Shown piece after piece: positions 43,323 through 51,905 of a DNA stretch of 64,000 nt (the first letter of the stretch is position 1; each line of letters opens with the position of its first letter). The position numbers and the translations under genes are program-made. The stretch lies in the NCBI RefSeq assembly GCF_005484985.1, contig NZ_CP027942.1, positions 124,001-188,000 of the forward strand. The letters run 5' to 3'. This DNA comes from Agrococcus sp. SGAir0287. Lineage in GTDB: Bacteria; Actinomycetota; Actinomycetes; Actinomycetales; Microbacteriaceae. The notes beneath the pieces were generated by a model. The model did no database searches. It saw only the letters and a list, made by a program, of their open reading frames with translations, and had not been told where the DNA came from.

Positions 43323-44213
43323 ATGCTCGACCTCCCGCGCCTCGTCATCCTGCGCGCGGTGCAGCTGCACGGTGGCATCACCGCCGCCGCGCGCGAGCTG
43401 CAGTACAGCCACTCGGCGGTGTCGCAGCAGCTGTCGGTGCTCGAGCGCGAGGTGGGCGTGCCGCTGCTCGAGCGTCGCGGACGCACCGTCGGCCTCACGG
43501 CGGCCGGCATCGAGCTCGTGCGCAGCACCGAGGCCATCCTCGCGGCGGTCGAGCGCGCGGAGGCCGACCTCGCGAGGTCGCAGCGCGAGCCGCGCGGCGT
43601 CGTCACCATCGCCGCGTTCGCGTCGATCGCGCGCAGCGTGCTGCCGCTCGCGCTGCGCCGGCTCGCGGTCGACGCCCCGCACCTCGAGGTGCACGTCGAG
43701 CTGCACGTGCCCGAGGAGGCGGCCGTGCGGCTCGCCGCGAGGCAGGTCGACGCCGTGCTCACCGACGCCTTCCCGGGCACCGAGGTGCCGGAGGCCGACG
43801 GCATCCACGCGACGCCCCTGACGTCGGATCGCGTGCGCGGCTACCTCCCGGCCGGCACCGACGCCGCCGACCTCGCGGCGTTGCGCGAGGTGCCGTGGGT
43901 GCTCGAGCCCGTGGGCGCGGCGTCGCGGCAGTGGGCGCTGCGCGTGTGCCGCGAGCAGGGCTTCGAGCCGCGGATCGCGCACGTGTCGAGCGACATCCTC
44001 TTCCACCTGCGCATGGCGGAGGCGGGGCTCGCGGCCGCGTTCGTGCCCGACCTGGTGGTGCGGGAGGCGGCGAGCGACGCGGTCTGGAGCGACGCGCTGC
44101 CCTCGGGCGATCGCGGCATCCTCTTCCTCGTGCGCTCGGGTGCGGAGGCGCATCCCGCGCTCGTCGCGATCAGGGATGCGGTGCGCGCGGCGATCGGCGA
44201 GTTCGAAGCGTAA
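43323..44213 (+). CDS. LysR-family transcriptional regulator
   Basis: A 296-residue regulator. The winged helix is RAVQLHGGITAAARELQYSH then SAVSQQLSVLEREVGVPLLE, followed by a substrate-binding domain. The gene appears to be leaderless: TACGCT (43311-43316) ends six bases before ATG 43323 and no ribosome site is present. It is divergent from the permease at 41685 and co-oriented with the aminotransferase at 44329. LysR proteins usually act on divergent and neighbouring catabolic genes, so both are plausible targets. Confidence 0.9.
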   Translation: MLDLPRLVILRAVQLHGGITAAARELQYSHSAVSQQLSVLEREVGVPLLERRGRTVGLTAAGIELVRSTEAILAAVERAEADLARSQREPRGVVTIAAFASIARSVLPLALRRLAVDAPHLEVHVELHVPEEAAVRLAARQVDAVLTDAFPGTEVPEADGIHATPLTSDRVRGYLPAGTDAADLAALREVPWVLEPVGAASRQWALRVCREQGFEPRIAHVSSDILFHLRMAEAGLAAAFVPDLVVREAASDAVWSDALPSGDRGILFLVRSGAEAHPALVAIRDAVRAAIGEFEA

Positions 44214-44238
44214 GCAGAACCGACGGTCGCTGGTCGGT

Positions 44239-44277
44239 ATCGGTCGCTTTGCGTGACCGATGCGTCGCCCCTACCGT
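44239..44277 (+). promoter_or_regulatory. Promoter and inverted repeat upstream of the aminotransferase operon
   Basis: TTGCGT (44249-44254) and TACCGT (44272-44277) are 17 bp apart. ATCGGTC (44239-44245) and GACCGAT (44255-44261) form an inverted repeat that spans the -35. It may be the site for the LysR regulator just upstream. Confidence 0.55.
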
Positions 44278-44328
44278 GAAGGCATGCCGCGCGCCCGAGC
44301 GCGGACGAGCCGACGGAGGTGGCCGACC

Positions 44329-45627
44329 ATGACCCTCACCGATCCCACGACCAGCAGCGACGCCGGTGCCGTGCTCGACGGCCCCGCCCTCTGGTCCGCC
44401 CAGGCCCACATGCCCACCGTGCTCGGCAGGCAGCTCGTCATCGACCGCGGCGAGGGCGCCTACGTCGTGACGACCGAGGGCCAGCGGCTCTTCGACGGCA
44501 CCGCGGGCCTCTGGCACGCCAACGTCGGGCACGCGCATCCCGAGCTCGCGCAGGCGGCGTACGACCAGATGCGCAGGCTCGAGACGTACCACGTGTTCGC
44601 GCGGTACGCGAACGACAAGGCCATCGCGCTCGGCGAGCGGCTCGCGGCCATCGCCCCCATGGAGCGTGCGAAGGTCATCCTCAACTCCGGCGGCTCCGAC
44701 TCGATCGACGTCGCCGCGAAGCTCGCCCGCCGCCACTGGCAGCGCGAGGGCCGCGCCGAGAAGACGATCGTGCTGAGCCGCGACCTGTCGTACCACGGCC
44801 TCCACGCCTTCGGCACGAGCATCGCGGGCCTCCCCTTCAACCGCGAGGGCTACGGGTCCGACTCGCTCGTGCCCGAGACCGCGCGCGTCGCGCAGCACGA
44901 TCTCGCCGACGTCGAGCGCACGATCCTCGAGCTCGGCCCCGAGCGCATCGCCGCGATCGTCACCGAGCCCGTCCAGGGCACCGGAGGCGTCCACCCGCCC
45001 GCTCCCGGCTACCTCGAGGGCCTGCAGCGACTGTGCCGCGAGCACGACATCCTGCTCGTGCTCGACGAGGTCATCACGGGCTTCGGCCGCACCGGCACGA
45101 TGTTCGCCGCCCAGCGCTACGGCGTCGAGCCCGACCTCGTGACCTTCGCGAAGGGCGTCACCTCCGGCTACGCCCCGCTCGGCGGCGTGCTCGTGAGCCC
45201 GAGGATCTGGGAGCCGTTCTACGTCGACTCGGTCGAGACGCCGATCTTCCGCCACGGGGTCACCTACGCGGGCCACGCCACGGCGTCCGCCGTCGCGCTC
45301 GCCCACCTCGACGTGCTCGAGCGCGACGGGCTCGTCGCCCGCGTCGGCGAGCTCGAGGCGGTGCTGCGGCAGCAGCTCGACGGCCTCGCCGCGCGGCAGG
45401 CGGGGGTCGTCGACGTGCGCGTCGCCGGCCTCCTCGGTGGCGTCGAGCTCGCGCCCGAGCTCGACGCGGTGCGCGTCACCGACGCGCTCGTCGACCTCGG
45501 CTTCATCTCGCGCCCGCTGCGCGGCAACACGCTGCAGCTGAGCCCGCCGTTCATCATCGCCGACGAGGAGCTCGTCTCGTTCGTCGCCGCCATCGAGCAC
45601 GCGATCATCCAGGAAGGCAACCGATGA
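44329..45627 (+). CDS. Class III omega-aminotransferase (GABA/beta-alanine type)
   Basis: A 432-residue PLP aminotransferase. The N-terminal region has DGTAGLWHANVGHAHPELA; the cofactor region is LLVLDEVITGFGRTGTMFAA, and the PLP lysine is in VTFAKGVTSGYAPLGG. This pattern fits omega-amino acid:pyruvate, taurine or putrescine aminotransferases. The next gene is a semialdehyde-dehydrogenase-like enzyme, consistent with a GabT/GabD-like pair. ATG 44329 has GGAGGT eight bases upstream; an earlier frame to 44260 lacks support. It ends overlapping the dehydrogenase start (ATGA). Confidence 0.88.
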   Translation: MTLTDPTTSSDAGAVLDGPALWSAQAHMPTVLGRQLVIDRGEGAYVVTTEGQRLFDGTAGLWHANVGHAHPELAQAAYDQMRRLETYHVFARYANDKAIALGERLAAIAPMERAKVILNSGGSDSIDVAAKLARRHWQREGRAEKTIVLSRDLSYHGLHAFGTSIAGLPFNREGYGSDSLVPETARVAQHDLADVERTILELGPERIAAIVTEPVQGTGGVHPPAPGYLEGLQRLCREHDILLVLDEVITGFGRTGTMFAAQRYGVEPDLVTFAKGVTSGYAPLGGVLVSPRIWEPFYVDSVETPIFRHGVTYAGHATASAVALAHLDVLERDGLVARVGELEAVLRQQLDGLAARQAGVVDVRVAGLLGGVELAPELDAVRVTDALVDLGFISRPLRGNTLQLSPPFIIADEELVSFVAAIEHAIIQEGNR

Positions 45628-47108
45628 CCATCGCAGACACCACCCGCCGCGAGCTGCTCGCCGGCGACCCCGAGCGCATCGCCCGCGCCGACCGCGTCAT
45701 CGCCGGCCTCGGGCTGCCGAGCACCGGCATCGCCGTCGCCGATCCCGCGACCGGCGAGACGATCGCGACCGTCGCCGACCAGGATGCGTCGGCCGCGCTC
45801 GCCGCCGTCGGCACCGCCGACGCCGCGGGCCGCTCGTGGGCGCGCACGACGCCGCGGCAGCGCGCCGACGTGCTGCACGCCTGGTACGACCTGCTGATCG
45901 CGCACCGCGACGACCTCGCGCACCTCATCGTGCGCGAGATGGGCAAGCCGCTCGCCGAGGCCTACGGCGAGGTGCAGTACGGCGCCGACTTCGTGCGCTG
46001 GTACGCCGAGGAGGCCGTCCGTCCCCGCGGCGACTACCGCGAGTCGCCGAACGGCGGGGCGCAGATCATCACGCGCCGCAGCCCCGTGGGCCTCTCGGTG
46101 CTCATCACGCCGTGGAACTTCCCCCTCGCCATGGCCACCCGCAAGATCGCGCCCGCGCTCGCCGCCGGCAACCCCGCGATCGTGAAGCCCGCCGCGCTCA
46201 CGCCGCTCACGACGATCTTCGCCGTGCAGCTCGCCGTGCAGGCGGGCGTGCCCGCCGACCTCGTGCAGGTCGTCACGACCTCCTCGGCCTCGGCCTTCAG
46301 CACCGCCGTCCTGCGCGACCCGCGCGTGCGCAAGGTGTCGTTCACCGGCTCGACGCCCGTGGGCCGCACGCTGCTGGAGCTCGCCTCCGTCAACGTGCTG
46401 CGCTCGTCGATGGAGCTCGGCGGCAACGCGCCGCTGCTCGTCTTCGACGACGCCGACCTCGAGCGCGCCGTCGACGGCGCGTACGCGGCGAAGATGCGCA
46501 ACGTCGGCCAGTCGTGCATCGGCGCCAACCGCATCTACGTGCAGGACGGCATCGCCGACGCGTTCGTCGAGGGGCTCACCGAGCGCCTCGCCGCCGCGAC
46601 GGTCGGCAGCGGCTTCGGGGAGGCGGCCGTCGGCCCCGTCATCGACGACCGCGCCGCGACGCAGATGCAGCAGTACGTCGACGACGCCCTCGAGCACGGC
46701 GCGACGCTGCGCACCGGTGGCCACGGCTTCGACGGCGCCGGCCACTTCTACGCGCCGACGCTGCTCGACCACGTGGATCCGACGAGCCTCGTCGCCCGCA
46801 GCGAGATCTTCGGCCCCATCGCGGCGATCCAGCGCTTCGGCACGCAGGCCGAGGGCGTCGAGCGCGCGAACGACACCGAGTTCGGCCTCGCGGGCTACGT
46901 CTTCACCGAGAGCCTCGACCGCGCGTTCGACGTCGCGGATGCGCTGCAGACGGGCATCGTCGGCATCAACCAGGGCGTGCCCTCGAACGCCGCGGCGCCA
47001 TTCGGCGGCGTCAAGCAGTCCGGCCTCGGCCGCGAGGGCAGCGCGGAGGGCCTGGAGGAGTACGAGAGCATCCGCTACTTCAGCCTCGCCCGCCGCGCCA
47101 CGAGCTGA
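45624..47108 (+). CDS. Aldehyde dehydrogenase, succinate-semialdehyde type
   Basis: A 494-residue ALDH. Motifs are VLITPWNFPLAMATRKIAPA, FTGSTPVGR, MELGGNAPLLVFDDADL and the catalytic cysteine in VGQSCIGANRIYVQDG. The last form, with CANR-like residues after the cysteine, is typical of succinate-semialdehyde dehydrogenases. With the upstream aminotransferase it would convert GABA to succinate in the cytoplasm. Other omega-semialdehydes are possible. It is coupled to the aminotransferase (ATGA) and to the SDR (1-bp gap). Confidence 0.9.
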   Translation: MTIADTTRRELLAGDPERIARADRVIAGLGLPSTGIAVADPATGETIATVADQDASAALAAVGTADAAGRSWARTTPRQRADVLHAWYDLLIAHRDDLAHLIVREMGKPLAEAYGEVQYGADFVRWYAEEAVRPRGDYRESPNGGAQIITRRSPVGLSVLITPWNFPLAMATRKIAPALAAGNPAIVKPAALTPLTTIFAVQLAVQAGVPADLVQVVTTSSASAFSTAVLRDPRVRKVSFTGSTPVGRTLLELASVNVLRSSMELGGNAPLLVFDDADLERAVDGAYAAKMRNVGQSCIGANRIYVQDGIADAFVEGLTERLAAATVGSGFGEAAVGPVIDDRAATQMQQYVDDALEHGATLRTGGHGFDGAGHFYAPTLLDHVDPTSLVARSEIFGPIAAIQRFGTQAEGVERANDTEFGLAGYVFTESLDRAFDVADALQTGIVGINQGVPSNAAAPFGGVKQSGLGREGSAEGLEEYESIRYFSLARRATS

Positions 47109-47109
47109 C

Positions 47110-47874
47110 GTGCCCCGGGCCGCTGACGACCGCCGGGTCGCGCTCGTCACGGGCGCGACCTCCGGCATCGGCGCCGAGATCGCGCGCCGGCTCGTCGGCG
47201 ACGGCTGGCACGTCGTCGTGCACGGGCGCTCGGCCGAGCGCGGCACGGCGCTCGTCGCCGAGCTCGCGCCCCACGCGACGCTGGTCGTCGCCGACCTGCG
47301 CGACGACGGCGCTGCCGACGAGATCGTCGCCGAGGTGCTCGCCGAGCGCGGGCGCCTCGACGCGCTCGTGTCGAACGCCGCCGTCGACCACGCCGCACCG
47401 CTGCTCGACGTGCCGGCCGCCGACGTGCGCGCGACGTTCGCGACGAACGCGCTCGCCGCGATCGCCATGCTGCAGGCCGCGGGGCGCGCCATGCGCGACG
47501 CCGGCCGCGGCGGCTCGATCGTGCAGATCACGTCGCGCCTCGCGTCGATCGGCGTGCCGACGATGGGCATCTACTCGGCGACGAAGGGCGCGCTGCAGTC
47601 GCTCACGACGGCGGCTGCCGTCGAGCTCGCGCCGCACGGCATCCGCGTGAACGCCGTCGCTCCCGGCATGACGCGGACGCCGCTGTACGACGAGTGGGTC
47701 GCGCGCCAGAGCGATCCCGCCGCGACCGAGCACCGCGTCGCCGCCGCCATCCCCCTCGGCCGCATCGCGACGCCCGCCGACGTCGCCGCCGCCGTCGCGT
47801 ACCTCGTGCGCGACGACGCCGCCTACGTCACCGGGGTCACGATCCCCGTCGACGGCGGCTACCTCGCCCAGTAG
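47110..47874 (+). CDS. SDR-family oxidoreductase
   Basis: A 254-residue classical SDR. The cofactor motif is TGATSGIGAEIARRL, the NNAG-type segment reads SNAAV, and the active site has a serine in QITSRLAS then YSATK. TGVTIPVDGGYLAQ is the usual end. GTG 47110 is one base after the ALDH stop, so it is translated with the operon. The substrate is unknown; it could reduce a semialdehyde or oxidise a hydroxyacid handled by the pathway. Confidence 0.85.
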   Translation: MPRAADDRRVALVTGATSGIGAEIARRLVGDGWHVVVHGRSAERGTALVAELAPHATLVVADLRDDGAADEIVAEVLAERGRLDALVSNAAVDHAAPLLDVPAADVRATFATNALAAIAMLQAAGRAMRDAGRGGSIVQITSRLASIGVPTMGIYSATKGALQSLTTAAAVELAPHGIRVNAVAPGMTRTPLYDEWVARQSDPAATEHRVAAAIPLGRIATPADVAAAVAYLVRDDAAYVTGVTIPVDGGYLAQ

Positions 47875-47908
47875 CGCATCCAGGACCCTCCCCGACGAAC
47901 GGACCGAC

Positions 47909-48961
47909 ATGACGACCACGTACCGCATCGACACCATCCCCGGCGACGGCATCGGCGTCGACGTGACCGAGGCGGCGGTGCGCTGCGTCGACGCCGTGGG
48001 CGCCGCGCACGGGTTCGCAATCGACTGGCGCGTGCGCGACTGGTCGTCGGACCGCTACCGCGCCACGGGGCGGATGATGCCGGTCGACGGCATCGAGCAG
48101 CTCTCCGACGGCGACGGCATCTACCTCGGCGCCGTCGGCACGCCGGACGTGCCCGACGACGTCACGCTGTGGGGCCTGCTCATCCCCATCCGCCGCGCCT
48201 TCGACCAGTACGTCAACCTGCGGCCCATGCGGCTGCTGCCGGGCGTGCAGGGCTCGATGCCCGGGCTCGAGGGGCTCGACGTGCTCGTCGTGCGCGAGAA
48301 CGTCGAGGGGGAGTACTCGACGATCGGCGGTCGCTTCGGCTCGGGGGAGTCGGAGACGGCGATCCAGGAGGCCGTGTTCACGCGGAAGGGCATCGCACGC
48401 GTCACGCGCTTCGCCGCGGCGCACGCGCGCTCGCGCGGCGGCACCCTCGTGTCGGCCACGAAGTCGAACGGCATCATCCACACGATGCCGTTCTGGGACG
48501 AGGTCGTCGCCGAGACGGTCGCCGCCGAGGCGCCGGAGGTCGTCGTCGAGAAGGTGCTCATCGACGCGCTCGCCGCCCGGCTCGTGATGAAGCCGACGAG
48601 CGTGTCGACCCTCGTCGCCTCGAACCTGTTCGGCGACATCCTCTCCGACCTCGTCGCCGGCGTCGCGGGCTCGATCGGCATCGCACCCTCGGCGAACCTC
48701 GACCCCGAGCGCCGCTTCCCGTCGATGTTCGAGCCCGTGCACGGATCGGCGCCCGACATCGCCGGCAAGGGCATCGCGAACCCCGTCGGCGCCCTGTGGG
48801 CCGCCGCGATGATGCTCGAGCACCTGGGGGAGACGGCGGGCGCCGCCGCGCTCACGAGCGCCTTCGAGCAGGTGCTCGCCGACGGCACGGCGACGCCCGA
48901 CCTGGGCGGCTCTGCGACGACGACGTCGTTCACGGATGCGGTGGTCGCGCGCCTCGGATGA
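47909..48961 (+). CDS. Tartrate / D-malate-type dehydrogenase (isocitrate/isopropylmalate family)
   Basis: A 350-residue beta-decarboxylating dehydrogenase. IPGDGIG is the N-terminal motif, VVRENVEGEYS and ATKSNGIIHTMPFWDEV hold substrate residues, and MFEPVHGSAPDIAGKGIANP is the cofactor region. The WGLLIPIRRAFDQYVNLRP segment resembles tartrate dehydrogenase/D-malate dehydrogenase rather than isopropylmalate dehydrogenase. It should oxidise a 2-hydroxy-dicarboxylate with NAD and release CO2. It follows the SDR by 34 bp and probably ends the operon that starts at 44329. Confidence 0.85.
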   Translation: MTTTYRIDTIPGDGIGVDVTEAAVRCVDAVGAAHGFAIDWRVRDWSSDRYRATGRMMPVDGIEQLSDGDGIYLGAVGTPDVPDDVTLWGLLIPIRRAFDQYVNLRPMRLLPGVQGSMPGLEGLDVLVVRENVEGEYSTIGGRFGSGESETAIQEAVFTRKGIARVTRFAAAHARSRGGTLVSATKSNGIIHTMPFWDEVVAETVAAEAPEVVVEKVLIDALAARLVMKPTSVSTLVASNLFGDILSDLVAGVAGSIGIAPSANLDPERRFPSMFEPVHGSAPDIAGKGIANPVGALWAAAMMLEHLGETAGAAALTSAFEQVLADGTATPDLGGSATTTSFTDAVVARLG

Positions 48962-49003
48962 CGTCGATGGGCGATCGCGACACGCCGATCGTCCAAGATG
49001 AAG

Positions 49004-49015
49004 ATTGTCAACAAT
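49004..49015. promoter_or_regulatory. FCD/GntR-type operator, site 1 (ATTGTCAACAAT)
   Basis: ATTGTCAACAAT has ATTGT/ACAAT arms and fits the FadR-group consensus TnGTnnACnA. It overlaps the -35 of the metal exporter. Near-identical sites occur at 50160 and 62173, the latter beside an FCD-type GntR gene. Confidence 0.75.
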
Positions 49016-49033
49016 CCGCAATCCGTCTATCGT
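49005..49033 (+). promoter_or_regulatory. Promoter of the CDF exporter gene
   Basis: TTGTCA (49005-49010) and TATCGT (49028-49033) are 17 bp apart. The start point would fall about 49041, at the ATG itself, implying a leaderless transcript. Confidence 0.65.
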
Positions 49034-49040
49034 CGGTCCC

Positions 49041-50066
49041 ATGAGTGCGGGACACGACCACCACGACCACGGCCACGACCACGACCACGGTCACGCGTTC
49101 CCGGCGACGCACCCGGCCAGGCCCGAGGCGGACGGCGGCCACGGCGGCCACGGCCACAGCCACGGGCTCGACGGCCACGCGACCGCGACGGGCAAGCACC
49201 GCATGAAGCTCGTCGTCGTGCTCTGCATCACGGCGTCGATCTTCGTCGTGCAGCTCATCGGCGCGTTCATCGCGAACTCCCTCGCGCTGCTCGCCGACGC
49301 CGGCCACATGCTCACGGACGCGACCGGCGTGCTCATCGCCCTCATCGCGAGCCTGCTCGCGACGCTCGCGCCGACGTCGAAGCGCACCTTCGGCCTCATG
49401 CGGGTCGAGGTGCTCGCCGCGCTCGCGAACGGCATCATCCTCGGCGTCATCGCCGTCGTCATCGTCATCGAGGGCATCAAGCGCTTCGGCACCGAGGTCG
49501 AGGTCGCGGCGGGCCCCATGCTCATCGCGGCGATCATCGGCGCCGCCGCGAACCTCGTCTGCCTCCTCATCCTGCAGTCGGGGCAGAAGGAGAGCCTCAA
49601 CGTGCGCGGCGCCTACCTCGAGGTGCTCGGCGACCTGCTCGGCTCCGTCGCGGTCATCGTCGCCGGCATCATCATCCTCATCACCGAGTGGTACGTCGTC
49701 GACCAGCTGGCCTCCTTCGCGATCGCCGCGATGATCGCGCCGCGCGCCTACAGCCTCCTGCGCGACGTGCTGCGCGTGCTGCTCGAGGCGACGCCGAAGG
49801 ACGTCGACCTCGACGCGACGCGCACCCACATGCTCTCGGTGCCCGGCGTCGTCGACGTGCACGACCTGCACGCATGGACGATCACCTCGGGCGTCAACGC
49901 CCTCTCGGCCCACGTGGTGCTCGCCGACGAGATCGGCACGGACGAGTTCCACTCGATCCTCGACGAGCTGCACGCCTGCATCGGCGCGCACTTCGACACC
50001 GACCACTGCACGCTGCAGCTCGAGCCGCTCCGACACGTCTCGCACGAGGGGCTGCAGCATGCGTGA
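49041..50066 (+). CDS. Cation diffusion facilitator (CDF) metal exporter
   Basis: A 341-residue CDF with a histidine-rich N-terminus (HDHHDHGHDHDHGH, then HGGHGHSHG), six predicted helices and a cytoplasmic C-terminal domain. Helix 2 has the metal motif HMLTD. In helix 5 the usual HxxxD is YLEVLGD, with Glu replacing His, which could change metal preference. It should export zinc or another divalent metal using protons. No ribosome site precedes ATG 49041, in line with the leaderless promoter. Its promoter shares an operator with the amine operon downstream. Confidence 0.9.
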   Translation: MSAGHDHHDHGHDHDHGHAFPATHPARPEADGGHGGHGHSHGLDGHATATGKHRMKLVVVLCITASIFVVQLIGAFIANSLALLADAGHMLTDATGVLIALIASLLATLAPTSKRTFGLMRVEVLAALANGIILGVIAVVIVIEGIKRFGTEVEVAAGPMLIAAIIGAAANLVCLLILQSGQKESLNVRGAYLEVLGDLLGSVAVIVAGIIILITEWYVVDQLASFAIAAMIAPRAYSLLRDVLRVLLEATPKDVDLDATRTHMLSVPGVVDVHDLHAWTITSGVNALSAHVVLADEIGTDEFHSILDELHACIGAHFDTDHCTLQLEPLRHVSHEGLQHA

Positions 50067-50159
50067 CGCGGGCCGTGCGGCGCTGCTCGGAGCGTCGCTC
50101 GGCGTCGCGCGCGACGACGCGATCTCGCTCGCGTTTCGATCATGTGACAAAGGGCGCGG

Positions 50160-50171
50160 ATTGTTGACAAT
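50160..50171. promoter_or_regulatory. FCD/GntR-type operator, site 2 (ATTGTTGACAAT)
   Basis: A perfect 12-bp palindrome that contains the -35 hexamer TTGACA of the ABC/amine operon. It is identical to the site at 62173 and differs from 49004 at two central bases. Confidence 0.8.
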
Positions 50172-50193
50172 CTGCATTCGGCGCGGATAGCGT
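50164..50193 (+). promoter_or_regulatory. Promoter of the ABC transporter/amine operon
   Basis: TTGACA (50164-50169) and TAGCGT (50188-50193) are 18 bp apart. The predicted start near 50200 leaves a leader of about 50 bases with GAGGTG before ATG 50250. Confidence 0.65.
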
Positions 50194-50249
50194 CCAGACC
50201 ACGTCCTCCTGCAATGGCGCAGACCACGACAACGGCTCACGAGGTGAAC

Positions 50250-51884
50250 ATGCACAAGCTCGACGTCACCGATCTCCGGATCGCGATCGGCGGTCGCACG
50301 ATCGTGGATCGGATCTCGTTCTCGGTCGCCCCCGGCCAGCGCGTCTGCCTCCTCGGCGAGTCCGGCTCCGGCAAGTCTCTCACCGCGGGCGCCGTCATCG
50401 GCCGCCTCCCCTCGCACGCCGTCGTCGACGGCAGCATCACCGTCGGCGGCACCGAGGTGCTCGGCGTCGCAGCCTCCCGCCGCCCCGACCACGCGCGCGT
50501 CGCCACCGTATTCCAGGACTCCGCCGTCGCCCTCAACCCGCTCGTGCGCATCAAGGACCAGCTCGTCGAGCCCCTGCGCCGGCACCGCGGCCTGACGCGC
50601 AAGGAGGCGACGCAGGCGGCGATCGACCTCGCGGAGTCCGTCGGCCTGCCCGACCCCGCCCGCACCGTCGAGCTCTTCTCGGCCGAGCTGAGCGGCGGCC
50701 AGCGCCAGCGCGTCTGCATCGCCCTCGCCCTCGCCTGCGACACCGGCCTCCTCGTCGCCGACGAGCCGACGACCGCGCTCGACGTCGTCACGCAGAAGCG
50801 CGTGCTCGACGTGCTGCAGACCTACACCGCCGGTGAGCGCACGCCGTCGCTCCTCTTCATCACCCACGACTTCGGCGTCGCCGCCGAGCTGTGCACCGAC
50901 GCCGTCGTGATGCGCTCCGGCGAGGTCGTTGAGCAGGGGCCGCTCTCGACGCTCTTCACCGCGCCTCGTCACGAGTACACGCGCTCGCTCGTCGCCGCCG
51001 CGCGCGCCGCGACGCTCGAGCCCGCGACCGCCCGGCTCCGCGAGGAGCCCGCCGTCGCCGCCGAGCCCGAGCGCGCGACCTTCCTCGACGTCCAGGGCGT
51101 CGGCAAGACGTACGTCGTCCCCGGACGCCGCCTCTTCAGCTCGCCCGAGGAGCGCGTCGCGCTCGAGCCCACGAGCCTCACGATCGAGGCGGGGGAGCGC
51201 GTCGGCATCGTCGGCGTCTCCGGCTCGGGCAAGACGACGCTGCTGCGCCTCATGCTCGCCATCGAGTCGGCCACCACCGGCGAGATCCGCTGCGAGGGCA
51301 CCGACGTGCGCCCCGGCCCCGTGCGCTCGCTCGCCTGGTACCGGCGCAAGGTGCAGTACGTGCCGCAGGACCCCGCGAGCACGCTCGACCCGCTCATGAC
51401 GGTCGAGGCGCTGCTGCAGGAGCCGCTCGTGCGCCTGCGCGTCCCGGGCGACCACGCCGCCATGGCCGCCGAGGCCCTCGAGTCGGTCGGCCTCGACGAG
51501 GGCTACCGCCGCCGCCGCGTGCACGAGCTCTCCGGCGGTCAGGCGCAGCGCGTCGCCATCGCCCGCGCCATCGCCACGCACCCCGACCTGCTGCTCGCCG
51601 ACGAGCCCGTCAGCGGCCTCGACCTCCCGATGCGCGAGTCGATCGTCGGCCTGCTGCAGGAGATCTCCCGCACGCGCGGCACCGGCATCGTCGTCGTCTC
51701 CCACGACCTCTCGATGGTCGCGAGCCTCTGCGAGCGCACCATCGTCATGCACGGCGGCGCCGTCATCGAGGACCAGCCCACGCTGCAGGTGCTCACGGCG
51801 CCGCAGCACGAGCGCACCCGCGACCTGCTCGCATCCATCCCCTCCCTCGATCGCGCGACGCCGCAGCTGGTCGGCGCCGAGTAG
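50250..51884 (+). CDS. Peptide/nickel-type ABC transporter, fused double ATPase (DppD-DppF)
   Basis: A 544-residue protein with two complete ABC ATPase domains. The first has Walker A GESGSGKS near residue 35, signature LSGGQRQRV and Walker B LLVADEPTTALD. The second has Walker A GVSGSGKT, signature LSGGQAQRV and Walker B LLLADEPVSGLD. The two correspond to DppD and DppF, normally separate. ATG 50250 has GAGGTG upstream; ATG 50214 lacks a site. It energises the fused permease encoded next for uptake of a peptide- or amine-like substrate. Confidence 0.92.
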   Translation: MHKLDVTDLRIAIGGRTIVDRISFSVAPGQRVCLLGESGSGKSLTAGAVIGRLPSHAVVDGSITVGGTEVLGVAASRRPDHARVATVFQDSAVALNPLVRIKDQLVEPLRRHRGLTRKEATQAAIDLAESVGLPDPARTVELFSAELSGGQRQRVCIALALACDTGLLVADEPTTALDVVTQKRVLDVLQTYTAGERTPSLLFITHDFGVAAELCTDAVVMRSGEVVEQGPLSTLFTAPRHEYTRSLVAAARAATLEPATARLREEPAVAAEPERATFLDVQGVGKTYVVPGRRLFSSPEERVALEPTSLTIEAGERVGIVGVSGSGKTTLLRLMLAIESATTGEIRCEGTDVRPGPVRSLAWYRRKVQYVPQDPASTLDPLMTVEALLQEPLVRLRVPGDHAAMAAEALESVGLDEGYRRRRVHELSGGQAQRVAIARAIATHPDLLLADEPVSGLDLPMRESIVGLLQEISRTRGTGIVVVSHDLSMVASLCERTIVMHGGAVIEDQPTLQVLTAPQHERTRDLLASIPSLDRATPQLVGAE

Positions 51885-51905
51885 GCACGCGAAGGAGACA
51901 GCACC

